Positions 19,987 to 32,123 of a DNA stretch of 64,000 nt are shown piece after piece. The notes below the pieces were generated by a model. It saw nothing but the letters and a program-made list of their open reading frames with translations. It was not told the DNA's origin and ran no database searches. Made by a program: the position numbers and the translations under genes. Location of the stretch: NCBI RefSeq assembly GCF_021725675.1, contig NZ_JAKJPO010000001.1, positions 1,116,001-1,180,000 on the forward strand, given 5' to 3'. The stretch comes from Marilutibacter chinensis. GTDB lineage: Bacteria > Pseudomonadota > Gammaproteobacteria > Xanthomonadales > Xanthomonadaceae. Position 1 is the stretch's first letter. Each line of letters begins with the position of its first letter.

Positions 19987-20361
19987 ATGCAACTGACCCT
20001 CGAACGTCCCGACCACGAGTTCTTCCTGCGCGGCGCCGATGGCGGCAGCGCGCTGGTCAATGAACGCCGGCTGGAGTCGAGCTTCGTGCTGGCGCCCGAT
20101 CGCCTGATCGAGGACTGGGCGGTTGCCGACATCGGCGCCCTGGGCGCGGGCGAGCTGGCTCCGGTACTGGCGCTGAAGCCGGAAGTGGTGCTGCTGGGAA
20201 CCGGCGAAACCCAGGTGTTTCCGTCGGCGGCGGCGATGGCCGCCTGCCTGTCTCAAGGAATCGGCGTCGAGGTGATGAGCAATGCCGCCGCCGCCCGTAC
20301 CTTCAACGTCCTCGCCGGCGAAGGCCGCCGCGTGGTCGCCGCGTTCGTCCTCGCCCGCTGA
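19987..20361 (+). CDS. Mth938-like (DUF498) protein
   Basis: This 124-residue single-domain protein is of the MTH938/DUF498 fold. Typical segments are LALKPEVVLLGTGETQVFPS in the middle and GIGVEVMSNAAAARTFNVLA near the end. Family members occur alone in bacteria and as a mitochondrial complex I assembly factor (NDUFAF3) in animals; the bacterial role is unproven. The start is the ATG at 19987. It converges on nlpD, with the duplicated nlpD tail lying between. Confidence 0.9.
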   Translation: MQLTLERPDHEFFLRGADGGSALVNERRLESSFVLAPDRLIEDWAVADIGALGAGELAPVLALKPEVVLLGTGETQVFPSAAAMAACLSQGIGVEVMSNAAAARTFNVLAGEGRRVVAAFVLAR

Positions 20362-20380
20362 GCTTCGGTCCGGCCCCCGA

Positions 20381-20469
20381 GGCCGGGGATCCGCTCCCGG
20401 ACGGAGCCCGACGGCGTTAAGCGCCCCGGCAGGCACTGCAACGGATCGACCGGTTTGCCGCTGTAGCGG
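20381..20469. repeat. duplicated nlpD tail, outer copy
   Basis: This 89-bp block aligns without gaps to 20535-20623, with 79 of 89 bases identical by eye. It corresponds to the last ~17 codons of nlpD plus 37 bases downstream. Read on the minus strand it gives YSGKPVDPLQCLPGR, but the stop codon has changed to TTA. It is a non-functional partial duplication. Confidence 0.9.
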
Positions 20470-20534
20470 GCGAGCCGGCGCCGCCTGCGGCCCATTGGGC
20501 CGCGCGCCGGCGAGCGCCCGGTGCGCTTGCACCG

Positions 20535-20623
20535 GGCCGGGGATCCGCTCCCGGACGGAGCCCGATGGCGTTCAGCGTCTCGGCAGGTATTGAAGCGGAT
20601 CGACCGGCTTGCCGTTGTAGCGG
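20535..20623. repeat. duplicated nlpD tail, inner copy (contains the real 3' end)
   Basis: This is the partner of the block at 20381-20469. It holds the genuine nlpD C-terminus (YNGKPVDPLQYLPRR) and stop. The two copies are 65 bp apart, separated by a GC-rich spacer. Confidence 0.9.
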
Positions 20624-21366
20624 ATCTCGAAGTGCAGCATGTCGCGGGCGGCGCCGCTGCGACCCATCTCGGCGATCTGCTGGCCGGACTTGACCACCGC
20701 TCCCTCGGCGACCAGCCGGTTGCGATTGTGACCGTAGGCCGACAGCCACTGGTCGTTGTGCTTGATGATGATCAGCTCACCATAGCCGACCAGCCCGGCG
20801 CCCGAGTAGACCACCACGCCGTCGCCGGCAGCGCGCACCGGCGCGCCGCTGCGTCCGGCGATGTCGACGCCCTGCCGGGTCGGGTCGCCATTGGCGAACC
20901 GGCTGACCAGTTCGCCGTCGGCCGGCCAGCGCCAGGACAACCCGCTGTCGACCGGCGCCGCGGCCGGAGCCGCCGGAGGGGCGGCGGCAGCCGTGCGGCC
21001 GCCGCTGCCGGACGAAGCCTGCTCGGGCCGGCGGGTCGACTGTCCAGATGCGGCGACCGATGCGCTGCCGGTGCCCGACGGGTACAGTCGCAGCCGCTGT
21101 CCGGGATGGATGGTGTACGGGGGCGAGATGCCGTTCCACGCCGCAAGGTCGTGCAGGGTGATGCCGTTGTCGGTGGCGATGCGGTAGAGATTGTCGCCAC
21201 GGCGGACCACGACGGTCGCACCCGGTCTGGGCTTGGACACCGCAACGGGGCCGGAGCGGCCGGAGCCGCTCTCGCGGACAACGGTGCTGGAACAGGCCAC
21301 CGCGCCGATCGCGAACAATGCGCACAGCACCGCCTGACGGAAAATGGAGTTTGGGGTCATGGTCAT
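20572..21366 (-). CDS. nlpD: NlpD-type LysM/M23 lipoprotein, activator of cell-wall amidase
   Basis: NlpD is an outer-membrane lipoprotein that activates amidase AmiC at the division site. The 264-residue protein starts MTMTPNS, with a lipobox ending in AC near residue 22. It has a LysM domain (~45-90, GDNLYRIATDNGITLHDLAAW...RLRLYPSG, quoted in parts), an Ala/Pro/Ser linker, and a LytM/M23 domain to the end. The first metal-ligand motif reads GVDIAG rather than HxxxD, so it is catalytically dead like Escherichia coli NlpD. It is last in surE-pcm-yqaA-nlpD. rpoS, often next, is not present. Confidence 0.95.
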   Translation of the reverse strand: MTMTPNSIFRQAVLCALFAIGAVACSSTVVRESGSGRSGPVAVSKPRPGATVVVRRGDNLYRIATDNGITLHDLAAWNGISPPYTIHPGQRLRLYPSGTGSASVAASGQSTRRPEQASSGSGGRTAAAAPPAAPAAAPVDSGLSWRWPADGELVSRFANGDPTRQGVDIAGRSGAPVRAAGDGVVVYSGAGLVGYGELIIIKHNDQWLSAYGHNRNRLVAEGAVVKSGQQIAEMGRSGAARDMLHFEIRYNGKPVDPLQYLPRR

Positions 21367-21448
21367 GCGTCGGATCCTTGGCCTCCGGTTGCTTGTCATC
21401 GTCTTCGCGGCAACCGGACGCTGGCCCCGGTCCCGCTTGGACACGCGC

Positions 21449-22033
21449 TCAGCCGCGCAGTTCCAGCCAGACCACCGCGCCGATCACCAGCACGGCCACG
21501 GCCCAGCCCAGTACCTCGATATAGCGGCGCAGGCCTTCCTCCAGCCGCTTGCCGCCGAATGCGACCAGTCCGGCAACGAGAAAGAAACGCGTGCCACGCC
21601 CGATGGCAGAGCCCAGCAGGAAAGGTATCAGCCCGATGCCGGTCGCACCCGACGCGATCGTGAACACCTTGTAGGGAATCGGCGTGAATGCCGCGACGAA
21701 CACGATCCAGAAGCCGTATCGCTCGAACAGCGCCTGCACCTTGAGGAACGGCGTGTCCCAGCCGAGCTTGAGCATCCATGGCCAGATCGCTTCCAGCGCG
21801 AAGTGTCCAAGCATATAGCCGAGCACGCCGCCGACGACCGAGGCGATCGTGCAGATCGCGGCCAGGCGCATCCAGCGCTGCGGAGTCGACAGCGCCATGG
21901 GCGCCAGCATCACGTCGGGCGGCACCGGGAAGAACACCGATTCGGCGACGCTCAGCGCAGCGAGGTAGCGCGGCGCGCGATGGTGCGCCGCCCATACCAG
22001 GCAGCGGTCGTAGATCGGACCGAAGAGCTTCAT
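21449..22033 (-). CDS. YqaA/DedA-type membrane protein
   Basis: This 194-residue SNARE-associated/VTT (DedA-like) membrane protein has 4-5 hydrophobic segments and the family motif FTPIPYKVFTIASGATG (F/Y-TPxPxK) at residues ~120-136. DedA-superfamily proteins are linked to lipid flipping and envelope integrity. I placed the start at 22033 (MKLFGPIYDRCL), with GAGG eight bases upstream. It lies between pcm and nlpD, 82 bp before nlpD, which is the usual xanthomonad order. Confidence 0.92.
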   Translation of the reverse strand: MKLFGPIYDRCLVWAAHHRAPRYLAALSVAESVFFPVPPDVMLAPMALSTPQRWMRLAAICTIASVVGGVLGYMLGHFALEAIWPWMLKLGWDTPFLKVQALFERYGFWIVFVAAFTPIPYKVFTIASGATGIGLIPFLLGSAIGRGTRFFLVAGLVAFGGKRLEEGLRRYIEVLGWAVAVLVIGAVVWLELRG

Positions 22034-22147
22034 GCGACCGGCCTCATGCGATCTGTTCCCCAGGGCGGGCTCCACGCAACAGGCGGCGGGCATCCTCGTG
22101 CGGACCCGCGAACCGGCGGCCGCGGAGCGCGCCACATGCGGGCGGCA

Positions 22148-22825
22148 TCAGTCGATCATTCCGGACAGCAGCGGCACGAACACGACCGGCGCCAGCGCCT
22201 GCTGGCTGAGCGTGCCGTCGGCCTGCTTGCGCAGCATCACCAGCGACTGCGAGGCCGCGGCTCCGACCGGCGCGACCAGCGTGCCGCCTGGCGCGAGCTG
22301 GGCGCTCAGCGCATCGACCAGGGCCGGAGCGGCCGCGGTCACCATGATCGCGTCGAACGGCCCGTTTTCCGGCCAGCCGATGCGGCCGTCGTCGTGCTTG
22401 CTGCGGATGTTCATGCCGAGCGAACGGAACCGCTTGCGCGCGACCCGCAGCAGCTCGCCGATACGCTCGACCGTATGCACTTCCAGTCCGAGCGCGGCCA
22501 GCACGGCCGCCTGGTAGCCGGAGCCGGTACCGATCTCGAGCACCTTCTCCGGTGCGACCGACAGCACCGCCTCGGTCATCCGGGCCACCACCCACGGCTG
22601 CGAGATGGTCTGGCCGTGGCCGATCGGCAGCGCGGTGTCCTCGTAGGCGCGGGTCGCCAGCGCCTCGTCGACGAACAGGTGGCGCGGCACCGTGCGGATC
22701 GCGTTGAGCACGCGCTCGTCGCGGATGCCCTCCTCGCGCAGGCGTTCGACCAGGCGGTCGCGGACGCGCTGAGAGGTCATGCCGGTGCCCAGCGCCTCCG
22801 GCTGCAGGCGCATGCGCAGGCTCAT
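22148..22825 (-). CDS. pcm: protein-L-isoaspartate O-methyltransferase
   Basis: Pcm repairs isoaspartyl residues in aged proteins using SAM. The 225-residue enzyme has [29 protein letters not shown] (the substrate loop) and the SAM motif [15 protein letters not shown]. The ATG at 22825 overlaps the surE stop (ATGA), so the two are coupled, as in most gammaproteobacteria. The N-terminal 15 residues are less conserved. Confidence 0.97.
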   Translation of the reverse strand: MSLRMRLQPEALGTGMTSQRVRDRLVERLREEGIRDERVLNAIRTVPRHLFVDEALATRAYEDTALPIGHGQTISQPWVVARMTEAVLSVAPEKVLEIGTGSGYQAAVLAALGLEVHTVERIGELLRVARKRFRSLGMNIRSKHDDGRIGWPENGPFDAIMVTAAAPALVDALSAQLAPGGTLVAPVGAAASQSLVMLRKQADGTLSQQALAPVVFVPLLSGMID

Positions 22826-23613
22826 GGCTGCACCTCGGCCGCCGGATGCAGCGCGACGGACAGGCCATCGACCCAACTGGCGACCTGGTCGAGCGCCTGG
22901 TAGCGGGTCAGGTCGACCAGGATCGGCGTGATCGCGATATGGCCGGTGCGCAGCGCATGGAAGTCGGTGCCCGGGCCGGCGTCCTGTTCGGGACCGGCCG
23001 CACCGATCCACCACCAGGAACGGCCGCGCGGGTCCTGCTGCGGGATGCAGTCCTCGGCACGATGGCGGTTGCCCAGGCGGGTGACCTCGAAACCGCGCAC
23101 CTGCTCCCACGGCACGTCCGGGACATTCACGTTCAGGATTGTGTCGGCCGGCAGCGGATCGACGCTGAGCCGGGCGATGATCTCGACGGCGGCACGGGCG
23201 GCGGTTTCGTAGTGCCTGCCAACGTGATCGGCGGTGTTCAGCGAGACGGCGATCGCCGGCAGGCCGAGGAAGCGGCCTTCCATCGCCGCGGCGACGGTGC
23301 CGGAGTAGATCACATCGTCGCCCATGTTGGCGGTGTTGTTGATGCCGGACACGACGATGTCGGGCTCGGCTTCCAGCATCCCGGTGATCGCCACATGGAC
23401 GCAGTCGGTGGGCGTGCCGTGGACGCGCCAGGTGCTGTCGTCGAGCTGGACGACCCGCACCGGCGCGTCGAGGGTCAGTGAATTGCTGGCGCCGGAGCGG
23501 TCGCGATCCGGGGCGACCATCAGGACCTCGTGGCCGGCGGCGCGCAGGCCTTCGGCAAGGAAACGGATGCCCGGGGCGTCGACACCGTCGTCGTTGCTGA
23601 CCAGAACTCGCAT
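22822..23613 (-). CDS. surE: 5'/3'-nucleotidase SurE
   Basis: SurE is a metal-dependent nucleoside monophosphatase of stationary-phase survival. The 263-residue product starts [16 protein letters not shown], whose Asp8 and Asp9 bind the metal. It continues with [16 protein letters not shown], the catalytic [20 protein letters not shown] segment (first part [19 protein letters not shown]), and a C-terminal extension usual for the family. AGGGAG precedes the ATG at 23613. It is the first gene of surE-pcm-yqaA-nlpD and diverges from the smr gene. Confidence 0.97.
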   Translation of the reverse strand: MRVLVSNDDGVDAPGIRFLAEGLRAAGHEVLMVAPDRDRSGASNSLTLDAPVRVVQLDDSTWRVHGTPTDCVHVAITGMLEAEPDIVVSGINNTANMGDDVIYSGTVAAAMEGRFLGLPAIAVSLNTADHVGRHYETAARAAVEIIARLSVDPLPADTILNVNVPDVPWEQVRGFEVTRLGNRHRAEDCIPQQDPRGRSWWWIGAAGPEQDAGPGTDFHALRTGHIAITPILVDLTRYQALDQVASWVDGLSVALHPAAEVQP

Positions 23614-23787
23614 GGACTCCCTATGGACGTGAAGCGCTACGGCGTTGCTGCGGACGGAACGATCGGGGGCGCCTGTCCGCGCTCCCGTCGGCCAAGCCCA
23701 CATGATAGCCGATGGACCGCCGGCCTTCGTTCCCTGGACGATGCCATCGCGCCTTGCGAACGCGCCCGGCCACGCTACGCTGGCCGC

Positions 23788-24345
23788 ATGACGAAACGCC
23801 GCATGCCTTCGACACCGCCCGGCGCCGACGATGCGGCGCTGTTCCGCCAGGCGATCGGTCCAGTCCGCGAACTCAAGGCCTCGCCTCCTGCCCCGGCGGC
23901 GCCGAAGCCGAAACCGCGGGCCCGGATGGCGGAACTGGACGAAAGCGACGCCCGCCAGGCATTCCGGCGCGGCCACGACACTCCGCCGCTGGAATCCGGC
24001 GACCTGCTGGCGTACCGGCGCGACAGCGTTTCCGTGCGCAGCTGGCAACGGCTGCGGCGGGGCGAGATCTCGGCTCAGGAAGAATTGGACCTGCACGGCG
24101 CGGACGCGCGCACCGCCGAGGCGCTGCTACGTGCATTCATCAGCGATGCGCACCGCCATGGACTGGGCTGCGTGCGCGTGATTCACGGAAAAGGGCTGCA
24201 CGGCGACGGTGCGCCGGTGCTGAAGAATCTGGTCGACCGCCTGCTCCGCCACCGCGCGGACGTGATCGCTTTCCACTCGGCGCCACCCGCGCAGGGGGGC
24301 GCCGGGGCGGTCCTGGTGCTGTTGGCACCAACCAGGCGGCGCTAG
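23788..24345 (+). CDS. Smr-domain endonuclease-like protein
   Basis: This is a 185-residue YdaL/SmrA-type protein. A basic, proline-rich N-terminal half (~1-90) precedes the Smr domain, which carries [18 protein letters not shown] and the GKG loop [11 protein letters not shown]. Smr domains nick branched or single-stranded nucleic acids, and some stand-alone members cleave mRNA at stalled ribosomes. The gene runs against the surrounding surE-truD block and separates surE from a small lipoprotein gene. Confidence 0.93.
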   Translation: MTKRRMPSTPPGADDAALFRQAIGPVRELKASPPAPAAPKPKPRARMAELDESDARQAFRRGHDTPPLESGDLLAYRRDSVSVRSWQRLRRGEISAQEELDLHGADARTAEALLRAFISDAHRHGLGCVRVIHGKGLHGDGAPVLKNLVDRLLRHRADVIAFHSAPPAQGGAGAVLVLLAPTRRR

Positions 24346-24383
24346 TCCTGCCGCGGTCGGTCGCGAGGACTCCGGTCGACGGA

Positions 24384-24611
24384 TCAGTTGTCCCGGTCCT
24401 CGGTGGGTACCTTGGCGCGCGGGACGTTAACCCACACCACCTCGATGCCGCGCCGACGGGCAACGCGTTCAACGTAGGCGACATAGGCTTCGTCGGCGTC
24501 CATGATCGTGGGTGCGCGCTCGGCCTGCGCGGACTTCTCCGGCATGCTGGCGCAGGCGGCGAGGCCGACGGCGGCGAGGGACAACACGAGTGCACGGAGA
24601 CTGGCGTTCAT
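24384..24611 (-). CDS. small lipoprotein (75 aa)
   Basis: The N-terminus MNASLRALVLSLAAVGLAAC is a standard lipoprotein signal with a LAAC lipobox at residues 17-20. About 55 residues follow, including DADEAYVAYVERVARRRGIE and VWVNVPRAK. I know no function; similar short lipoproteins are common in Xanthomonadaceae. The ATG has a GGAGG site at ideal spacing. It lies convergent to smr and 171 bp from truD. Confidence 0.85.
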   Translation of the reverse strand: MNASLRALVLSLAAVGLAACASMPEKSAQAERAPTIMDADEAYVAYVERVARRRGIEVVWVNVPRAKVPTEDRDN

Positions 24612-24782
24612 GACGATACCTCCGGATAGTCGGCGCGGCGGGCCATTGCCGTTGCACGGTGCCGTCGCGCCAGGGCCCGACCCCTTGCCGGGCCTGCCCC
24701 TTCTGCATATACCTGCCTCCGGTCAGGGGCCAGTGCCAATTGCCACGCTTCCGACGGACGGTCGCCGCGCCGGTGCGCGTGC

Positions 24783-25850
24783 TCAGACAGGGTCGAACGA
24801 GGCGTCGCGGAGATCGCCGAGCTCGGCCAGCACCGTCGTCGCGTAGGTGCCCGGCGGCAGGTCGAAACGCAGTTGCAACACGTCGCTGGCCTGCCACGAC
24901 CACTCGAATCCACCCGGCCGCAGCCGCAATGCACGCCGTTCCTGCTTCAGCCCGGCCCGCTCCAGTCCCGCACGCAGCGCATCGCCGGGCGGCTCGGAAA
25001 GGGCCTTGAGCTCGATCGTGGCTGCGTCGCCGCGGCTGCGCAGCTCGCCGCGGCCCCACAACGGGCCGCTGGGGTGGATGTCGAACAGCGCCAGGCGCCG
25101 GGCCAGCTCATCCGAATGCGGCTCCGGACCGAACACGCTGCGACTGCCGTCGAGCATCCAGACCTCGCCGTCCAGCGGCGTGTCCCAGCAGTGGGTGGCG
25201 ACCCGCGCGGCCAGCACCCGGTTGAACAGCGCCGAACGGGCCGCCGACAGCAGATGGGTGCGCTGCTCGCGGCCGACCCGCCGGCCCGCGAACATCGAAA
25301 GCGCCGCGTGCAGGTTGTCGCCACCGCGACCGAAACGCTGTTCGCCGAAGTAGTTGGGCACGCCGCGCGCGGCGATCGCCTGCAGGCGCGCGTCGAGGAC
25401 GCCACGCTCGCCGGTGACTCCACGCAGCACCAGCACGAAACGGTTGCCGGCGAGAGCACCGCGCGGCAGCTTCTTCGCGTGCCAGTCGTGCGCGAGCACG
25501 CGCAATGCCTCGCCGCCCTCGCCCCGGTACTCGAGGGACTCCACCGCGGGCGCGTTGCGTCTGGGCAGGTGCACGCTGAAGCGCTGACGGGTCACCGCAT
25601 GACGATCCTTCAAGCCGGCGTAACCGATCGCGGCCACCTCCACGCCGGCCCATTGCGCGATCCGCTGTGCGGTCCAGGCCGTGTTCATTCCGCGTTTCTC
25701 GACCGTCAGCAGCAGGTGCTCGCCGCTGCCGGTGGGCTCGAAGCCGGCCAGTTCCTCGACGAAGAAATCCTCCGGCGTGCTGCGCAGGCGGGCGGCCAGC
25801 ACGGGCTTGCCATGCGCGCGCGGCAACGCAGCGGGACGTGGATCGGACAT
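24783..25850 (-). CDS. truD: tRNA pseudouridine(13) synthase TruD
   Basis: TruD makes pseudouridine at position 13 of tRNA-Glu. The 355-residue enzyme has the family motif [14 protein letters not shown] with the catalytic Asp at residue 82, plus [17 protein letters not shown] and the TRUD insertion domain. The start at 25850 ([12 protein letters not shown]) follows GGAG with 8-base spacing, and longer extensions enter ispF coding in another frame. It lies 22 bp after ispF and is likely co-transcribed with ispD-ispF. Confidence 0.97.
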   Translation of the reverse strand: MSDPRPAALPRAHGKPVLAARLRSTPEDFFVEELAGFEPTGSGEHLLLTVEKRGMNTAWTAQRIAQWAGVEVAAIGYAGLKDRHAVTRQRFSVHLPRRNAPAVESLEYRGEGGEALRVLAHDWHAKKLPRGALAGNRFVLVLRGVTGERGVLDARLQAIAARGVPNYFGEQRFGRGGDNLHAALSMFAGRRVGREQRTHLLSAARSALFNRVLAARVATHCWDTPLDGEVWMLDGSRSVFGPEPHSDELARRLALFDIHPSGPLWGRGELRSRGDAATIELKALSEPPGDALRAGLERAGLKQERRALRLRPGGFEWSWQASDVLQLRFDLPPGTYATTVLAELGDLRDASFDPV

Positions 25851-25872
25851 CCTGGCGGCTCCGCGATGGCGC

Positions 25873-26364
25873 TCAGACGGACTGCAGCAACACCGCGGCC
25901 TGGGCGGCGATGCCTTCGCCGCGGCCGGTGAAGCCGAGCCTTTCCGAGGTGGTCGCCTTGACGCTGACCGCGTCGATGTCGACCCCGAGCGTCGCGGCAA
26001 GGGTCTCGCGCATCGCCTGCGCGTGCGGGCCGATCTTCGGCCGTTCACAGATCACGGTGAGATCGGCGTTGCCGAGCGTCCAGCCGCGCTCGCGCGCCAG
26101 CGCGTTGCAGTGCCGGAGAAAGGCGCTGCTGTCGACGCCCTTCCAGCGCGGATCGCTGGGCGGGAAGTGCTGGCCGATGTCGCCGAGCGCGAGCGCACCG
26201 AGGATCGCGTCGCACAGCGCATGAATGACCACGTCGCCGTCCGAATGCGCGACCACGCCCTGCGCATGCGGCACCCGTACACCGCCGAGCATCACGTGGT
26301 CACCCTCGCCGAACGCGTGGACGTCGAAGCCCTGGCCGATGCGGATGTTCAGATTGCCTTGCAT
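25873..26364 (-). CDS. ispF: 2-C-methyl-D-erythritol 2,4-cyclodiphosphate synthase
   Basis: IspF closes the cyclodiphosphate ring in the MEP isoprenoid pathway. The 163-residue protein has the zinc ligands in GFDVHAF (Asp and His) and the later [16 protein letters not shown] motif, then [10 protein letters not shown] and the C-terminal [19 protein letters not shown] precedes the start. In most relatives ispD and ispF are adjacent or fused; here a family A repeat lies between them. Confidence 0.98.
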   Translation of the reverse strand: MQGNLNIRIGQGFDVHAFGEGDHVMLGGVRVPHAQGVVAHSDGDVVIHALCDAILGALALGDIGQHFPPSDPRWKGVDSSAFLRHCNALARERGWTLGNADLTVICERPKIGPHAQAMRETLAATLGVDIDAVSVKATTSERLGFTGRGEGIAAQAAVLLQSV

Positions 26365-26389
26365 GGTCTTTTCCTCGTTGCGGATCCTT

Positions 26390-26457
26390 CGCAGGAGCGG
26401 TGCAAGCCGCGATCGGGCCTTCCCGCGGAAGCCTCATTGCGGCTTGCGCCGTGCCTA
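26390..26457. repeat. intergenic palindromic repeat, family A copy 2
   Basis: The arms GCAGGAGCGGTGCAAGCCGC and GCGGCTTGCGCCGTGCCTAC are imperfect inverted repeats. The outer CTA (26455-26457) is the ispD stop codon on the minus strand, so the repeat edge supplies the end of that gene. Confidence 0.8.
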
Positions 26458-27174
26458 CGGGTTCTGCGCGAAGCCCGCGTGCCGCTGCGAAAGTATGAAG
26501 CGAAAGCGCTCGAGATCGGCCGGCGTGGTGACCTTGAAGTTGTCTTCCCTGCCTTCGACCAGCCGCGGGTGTCGTCCTTGCCGCTCCATCGCCATCGCCT
26601 CGTCGGTCACGGACACGCCGTCGTCGCGGGCGCGCTGCAGCGCGTCGATCAGCGGCTTGCGGCGGAACGCCTGCGGAGTCAGCGCGCGCCACAGCCGCTC
26701 GCGCGGTTCGGTGGAAACGATGCGACCGGCATCGTCGGCCCGCTTGAGGGTGTCGCGCACCGGTGCGGCCAGGATCGCGCCGTCGGATCCCGCCTCGGCC
26801 ACGCTGATCAGGCGGTCGAGATCGTCGTGGGCGAGGTTCGGCCGCGCCGCGTCGTGTACCAGCACCAGCGAATCCGCGCCTGCCACCTGTGGCAGCACGC
26901 GCAACGCGGCCAGCACCGAATCGGCCCGCTCGCCCCCGCCCGTGCAGCACAGGACCGGCTTGCCCTGCCGTTCGCTCCAGCCCGGCCAGCTGGCGTCCAC
27001 CGCGGCGAGCGCGACCGTTGCACCGGCGACGCGCGGATGCGCGAGCAGCGCATCGAGTGCATACGCCAGCAGCGGCTGGCCGTCGACCTGCAGATATTGC
27101 TTGGGGGTATCCCCGCCGAAGCGCGTGCCCCGCCCGGCTGCCGGCACCACTGCCCAGATGTCGGCACCGCTCAT
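26455..27174 (-). CDS. ispD: 2-C-methyl-D-erythritol 4-phosphate cytidylyltransferase
   Basis: IspD attaches CMP to methylerythritol phosphate in the MEP pathway. The 239-residue protein has the N-terminal nucleotide motif [31 protein letters not shown] in the middle, and [12 protein letters not shown] before the C-terminus. The ATG overlaps the ftsB stop (ATGA). The stop codon TAG lies in the flanking repeat, so the last residues (HAGFAQNP) may have been set by that insertion. Confidence 0.98.
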   Translation of the reverse strand: MSGADIWAVVPAAGRGTRFGGDTPKQYLQVDGQPLLAYALDALLAHPRVAGATVALAAVDASWPGWSERQGKPVLCCTGGGERADSVLAALRVLPQVAGADSLVLVHDAARPNLAHDDLDRLISVAEAGSDGAILAAPVRDTLKRADDAGRIVSTEPRERLWRALTPQAFRRKPLIDALQRARDDGVSVTDEAMAMERQGRHPRLVEGREDNFKVTTPADLERFRFILSQRHAGFAQNP

Positions 27175-27551
27175 TGCACTGGTTCGTCCCGTTGCGGCGT
27201 CGCGGGGTCGGCCATCCGCGCCGGCACACCGTCCGGCTCGACGACCCGATAGAACACTTCGCCAGGCTTGATCATGCCCAGTTCGCTGCGGGCCCGCTCC
27301 TCGACCGCGGCGCCGCCGGAGGACAGGTTCTTGAGGTCGGCCACCTCCGCCACCAGCGCATCGTTGCGCTGCTGGCGCGAGGCGTTGTCCTGGACCTGCT
27401 GTTCGACCTGCGCCTCCAGTTCGGCGACCGCATGACGGCCGCCCTCGCCGATCCACAACCGGAACTGCAGATAGATCATCATGGCGAGCAGGAACAGCAG
27501 CACGGCGGGCAATACCCACCATCTCCCGTTCCTGTCCGCCGGCTGGCCCAT
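27171..27551 (-). CDS. ftsB: cell division protein FtsB
   Basis: FtsB is the bitopic membrane protein of the FtsQLB divisome complex that licenses septal cell-wall synthesis. The 126-residue product has a short basic N-terminus, one membrane helix ([20 protein letters not shown], residues ~13-32) and a periplasmic coiled coil ([20 protein letters not shown] onward). The [12 protein letters not shown] segment near residues 91-102 is typical. It is coupled to ispD by ATGA and lies three bases after eno. Confidence 0.96.
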   Translation of the reverse strand: MGQPADRNGRWWVLPAVLLFLLAMMIYLQFRLWIGEGGRHAVAELEAQVEQQVQDNASRQQRNDALVAEVADLKNLSSGGAAVEERARSELGMIKPGEVFYRVVEPDGVPARMADPATPQRDEPVQ

Positions 27552-27554
27552 CGC

Positions 27555-28868
<1,314 letters not shown>

Positions 28869-28888
28869 TCAGGAAGGAGAGGTTGTTG

Positions 28889-28969
28889 GCCACGGAGTTA
28901 CGCGGATGAACGCGGATAGAACCTACTTCCCTGATGCTTCATCCGTGTCGATCCGCGCGAACCCGTGGC
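28889..28969. repeat. intergenic palindromic repeat, family B copy 1
   Basis: GCCACGGAGTTACGCGGATG and the complement of ATCCGCGCGAACCCGTGGC pair as imperfect ~29-base arms across an 81-bp element. It lies between kdsA and eno and closely resembles the element at 29837-29915. Confidence 0.8.
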
Positions 28970-28975
28970 GGAAAA

Positions 28976-29809
28976 TCACAGCCCGGCTTCGAGAAAGCCG
29001 TTCTTCTTGGTGACGCGGTCGATCTCAAGCAGCGTCTCCAGCAGCGCACGCATCTTCGGCAGCGGCCAGGCGTTCGGGCCGTCGGACAGGGCCTTGTCCG
29101 GATCCGGGTGGGTTTCCATGAAGATGCCGCTGATGCCCACCGCCATCGCCGCACGCGACAGCACCGGCACGAACTCGCGCTGGCCGCCGCTCTTGCCGCC
29201 GGCGCCGCCGGGCAGCTGCACCGAATGGGTGGCGTCGAACACGACCGGGCAGCCGGTGTCGCGCATCACGCTCAGCGAGCGCATGTCGCTGACCAGGTTG
29301 TTGTAGCCGAAGCTGGCGCCACGCTCGCAGACCATGATGTCGGTGTTGCCGGTGGCCAGCGCCTTCTCGGCGACATGCTTCATCTCCCACGGCGACAGGA
29401 ACTGGCCTTTCTTGATGTTCACCGGCTTGCCGGCGCGGGCGACGTTCTGGATGAAGTCGGTCTGCCGGCACAGGAACGCGGGGGTCTGCAGCACGTCGAC
29501 GACCGAGGCGACCTCGTCGAGCGGAGTGTACTCGTGGACGTCGGTCAGTACCGGCACGCCGAGCTGCTTCTTCACCTCGGCCAGCACTTTCAGGCCCTCT
29601 TCCATGCCAGGACCGCGGAAGCCCGAAACCGAGGTGCGGTTGGCCTTGTCGAAGCTGGACTTGAAGATGAAGGGGATGCCGAGTTCGGCGGTGATCTCCT
29701 TCAGCGTGCCGGCGGTGTCGAGCTGCAGTTGCATCGACTCGATCACGCACGGACCGGCGATCAGGAAGAAGGGTCGGTCCAGGCCGATCTCAAAACCGCA
29801 GAGTTTCAC
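28976..29809 (-). CDS. kdsA: 2-dehydro-3-deoxyphosphooctonate aldolase (KDO-8-P synthase)
   Basis: KdsA condenses arabinose-5-phosphate with phosphoenolpyruvate to make KDO-8-phosphate for lipopolysaccharide. The 277-residue enzyme starts [20 protein letters not shown] and has [24 protein letters not shown] and GFMETHPDP-like [12 protein letters not shown]. It lies between pyrG and eno on the same strand, each junction carrying a family B repeat. The cluster order pyrG-kdsA-eno is conserved in proteobacteria. Confidence 0.98.
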   Translation of the reverse strand: MKLCGFEIGLDRPFFLIAGPCVIESMQLQLDTAGTLKEITAELGIPFIFKSSFDKANRTSVSGFRGPGMEEGLKVLAEVKKQLGVPVLTDVHEYTPLDEVASVVDVLQTPAFLCRQTDFIQNVARAGKPVNIKKGQFLSPWEMKHVAEKALATGNTDIMVCERGASFGYNNLVSDMRSLSVMRDTGCPVVFDATHSVQLPGGAGGKSGGQREFVPVLSRAAMAVGISGIFMETHPDPDKALSDGPNAWPLPKMRALLETLLEIDRVTKKNGFLEAGL

Positions 29810-29836
29810 TTGGCACTCCTCGAGACATTCGTTTTT

Positions 29837-29915
29837 GCCGCGGATTTACACGGATAGACACGGATAAAGCGCTTTATTCCTGCCTTATCCGCGTGCATCC
29901 GCGCCAATCCGTGGC
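29837..29915. repeat. intergenic palindromic repeat, family B copy 2
   Basis: GCCGCGGATTTACACGGAT and the complement of ATCCGCGCCAATCCGTGGC form the arms of a 79-bp imperfect palindrome with CGGATA repeats inside. It lies between pyrG and kdsA. Confidence 0.85.
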
Positions 29916-29927
29916 CTATCCCGGCTT

Positions 29928-31742
<1,815 letters not shown>

Positions 31743-31997
31743 TCAGGCGCGATAGTCGTCCTCTTCCTCGGGCTCGACCGGCTGTTCCTCCTCGTCCGAG
31801 GCGCTGTCGGCCGCGGATTCGGCCCGGTCGGCACCGGCCTCGTCCCGCTCGTCGTCCTCCTTCCCGGCCCGGGCCTGTTCGGCGGCCTTCTGGCGGGCGT
31901 CCTCCGAGCGATCGGTCTGGGCCTTCTGCGCGAACGCCGGAGACGCGGCCGCCAACGCGAAGGTCACCAGGGGAATGGTGAGGATCCGGATCTTCAT
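31743..31997 (-). CDS. small acidic exported protein
   Basis: The 84-residue product has a clear Sec signal peptide (MKIRILTIPLVTFALAAASP, cleavage after AFA near residue 23). About 60 very acidic, Ala/Glu/Asp-rich residues follow and are probably disordered (for example DSASDEEEQPVEPEEEDDYR). No family was recognised. AGGAGAG lies six bases before the ATG. The gene lies between pyrG and a globin gene; an ion-binding or buffering role in the periplasm is only a guess. Confidence 0.75.
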   Translation of the reverse strand: MKIRILTIPLVTFALAAASPAFAQKAQTDRSEDARQKAAEQARAGKEDDERDEAGADRAESAADSASDEEEQPVEPEEEDDYRA

Positions 31998-32123
31998 CGT
32001 GGGCTCTCCTGTCGGGTGGAAATGCTTCTCGGTGGCCGGCGCCACCGGCCGTCTTCCCCAAGGCCGGCCCCATCACGCTAGTCCCCGGCGCCCTGCCCCT
32101 GCGTGAACGCCGGCGATGGGCAC

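Noticed and set aside
24783-26048. A longer truD start that includes ~66 extra residues
   Set aside because: The extension runs through the ispF gene in another frame and is Arg/Ser-rich; the ATG at 25850 matches the family.
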